Shown in pieces: positions 63,261 through 64,000 of a DNA stretch of 64,000 bases. Within the stretch, counting starts at the first letter, position 1, and the number at the start of each line of letters is the position of its first letter. This stretch comes from Bacillus gobiensis (lineage in GTDB: Bacteria; Bacillota; Bacilli; Bacillales; Bacillaceae): positions 1,674,190 through 1,738,189 of the forward strand of contig NZ_CP012600.1 of NCBI RefSeq assembly GCF_001278705.1. The letters are read 5' to 3'. A model generated the notes under the pieces. The model ran no database searches. It saw only the letters and a program-made list of their open reading frames with translations, and was not told where the DNA came from. A program made the translations under genes and the position numbers.

Positions 63261-64000
63261 TCAATTATTGTTATCATTAAGCAATTTTTTCATTTCTCCC
63301 ATTTGATCAATGAATCGTTTGGATTTGAAGAAAATGCCGGTGTATTCCTCATAATACAAGTCCAACACCGTTTTTAGCTCTTTTTTAGTCTCCGGCTTTA
63401 AAGAGATTTCTCCTAAACGCTCCAGATCAAAATAATAAAATAATCGCAAAAGCCTTGCCGTTGCTTGGGAAATAGGTACGTTGTATGAGTCTTTATGAAA
63501 ACAACGATGACAAATAAAACCATTATCCCTTATCGAAAAATGAAAGGTTCCTTCTTTGCTCTTGCAATGAACACATTGATTGAGCTCCGGATACAAGCCC
63601 ATAACACTCAGCATTTTCATTTCGACAATGTGGGTAATGATATCAGGATCATACTCATCATTTACTTTTTTTAAGCATTGCAAAAGAAGCTCGAATTGAT
63701 AAGGATTTGGTTTTTTTTCTTCTGTACCTTTGTCCATCAGCTCAGAAATATAAGAGGCATACGCCGTTTTAAACAAGTCTTCACGTATACCTCTCATGCT
63801 ATCAATCATTTCCGCCTGCTGAAGCATTCCCATTCCCGAGCTTTTTTGAAATAAAAAGTTAGCATAAATAAATGGCTGTGAAATGGAGGAAAGCCTGCTA
63901 TTTGATTTTTTCGCTCCTCTAGCCATGACTGCAACCTTTCCAAGCTCTCTGGTCAGCAAGGTCACAATTTTGTTGGACTCACCATAATCATTTGATCGAA
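63261..64000 (-). CDS. recO: DNA repair protein RecO (5' end cut by the window)
   Basis: The frame is open to the right edge: [20 protein letters not shown] aligns with residues 12 onward of B. subtilis RecO, so about ten residues are missing. N-terminal OB fold with GARKxNSRL-like [12 protein letters not shown], then a helical part and a four-cysteine zinc site ([13 protein letters not shown] ... FICHRCF). RecO loads RecA onto SSB-coated DNA with RecR. It ends before a strong terminator, so ccpN is a separate unit. Confidence 0.95.
   Translation of the reverse strand, partial: RSNDYGESNKIVTLLTRELGKVAVMARGAKKSNSRLSSISQPFIYANFLFQKSSGMGMLQQAEMIDSMRGIREDLFKTAYASYISELMDKGTEEKKPNPYQFELLLQCLKKVNDEYDPDIITHIVEMKMLSVMGLYPELNQCVHCKSKEGTFHFSIRDNGFICHRCFHKDSYNVPISQATARLLRLFYYFDLERLGEISLKPETKKELKTVLDLYYEEYTGIFFKSKRFIDQMGEMKKLLNDNNN

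Overview
The window is a chromosomal segment from a spore-forming, low-G+C Firmicute of the family Bacillaceae (Bacillus or a close relative). Gene order is that of the Bacillus subtilis gcvT to recO region, read backwards: gcvT-yqhH-yqhG-sinR-yqzG-yqzE-comG operon, then mgsR-yqgY ... pst-pbpA-sodA ... ispG-zur-nfo-cshB-ispH-trmK-cccA-sigA-dnaG-ccpN-recO. Proteins match B. subtilis homologues closely (SinR, ComGC, SigA, CcpN), but many loci differ, so it is not B. subtilis itself. Species is not determined.

Region 1 (1-9.3 kb). The first codons of gcvT lie at the left edge behind a tandem glycine riboswitch. Divergent from it run yqhH, yqhG and sinR. The anti-repressor gene sinI and the biofilm matrix operon tapA-sipW-tasA, which flank sinR in B. 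subtilis, are absent. A small XRE regulator/membrane protein pair sits beside the complete seven-gene comG operon for the competence pseudopilus, which has a SigA-type promoter and a degenerate ComK site.

Region 2 (9.3-19.4 kb) is the accessory part. It replaces the B. subtilis genes between comGA and mgsR. It has long gene-poor stretches, a DUF4937 protein, a lipoprotein, an alpha/beta hydrolase with a 41-residue partner, a 5'-truncated UvrA-like gene facing a double-HTH MerR regulator, a frameshifted small membrane gene, a kinase-fold protein, a decayed copy of a polytopic membrane gene, and that gene's intact paralogue beside a polyprenyl-phosphate-type glycosyltransferase (YkoS/YkoT-like, probable cell-envelope glycosylation).

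Region 3 (19.4-43.9 kb) is conserved core: MgsR stress regulator behind a SigB-type promoter, the yqgY to yqgN series (metallo-beta-lactamase, M14 peptidase, LtaS-like enzyme, glucokinase, rhomboid GluP lacking its usual TPR tail, 5-formyl-THF cyclo-ligase), ribosomal protein L33, an MltG-like protein, a chemoreceptor, the pstSCAB1B2-phoU phosphate operon with a textbook four-repeat Pho box, PBP2A, an MFS protein and Mn-superoxide dismutase.

Region 4 (43.9-64 kb) holds isoprenoid genes ispG and ispH, the zinc uptake/regulation set znuC-znuB-zur with a Zur half-site, nfo and cshB, VrrA, trmK-yqfO, cytochrome c550, the sigA-dnaG macromolecular synthesis cluster, ppsR, ccpN and recO (cut by the right edge). 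glyQS, which lies between recO and ccpN in B. subtilis, is missing here.

No CRISPR array, tRNA, rRNA or intact insertion sequence was seen. I found no convincing new multi-gene system. The most unusual points are the orphan sinR, the remnants around 12.5-16 kb, the promoter placed upstream of a terminator before ispH, and a 54-nt nested hairpin between glcK and yqgS.
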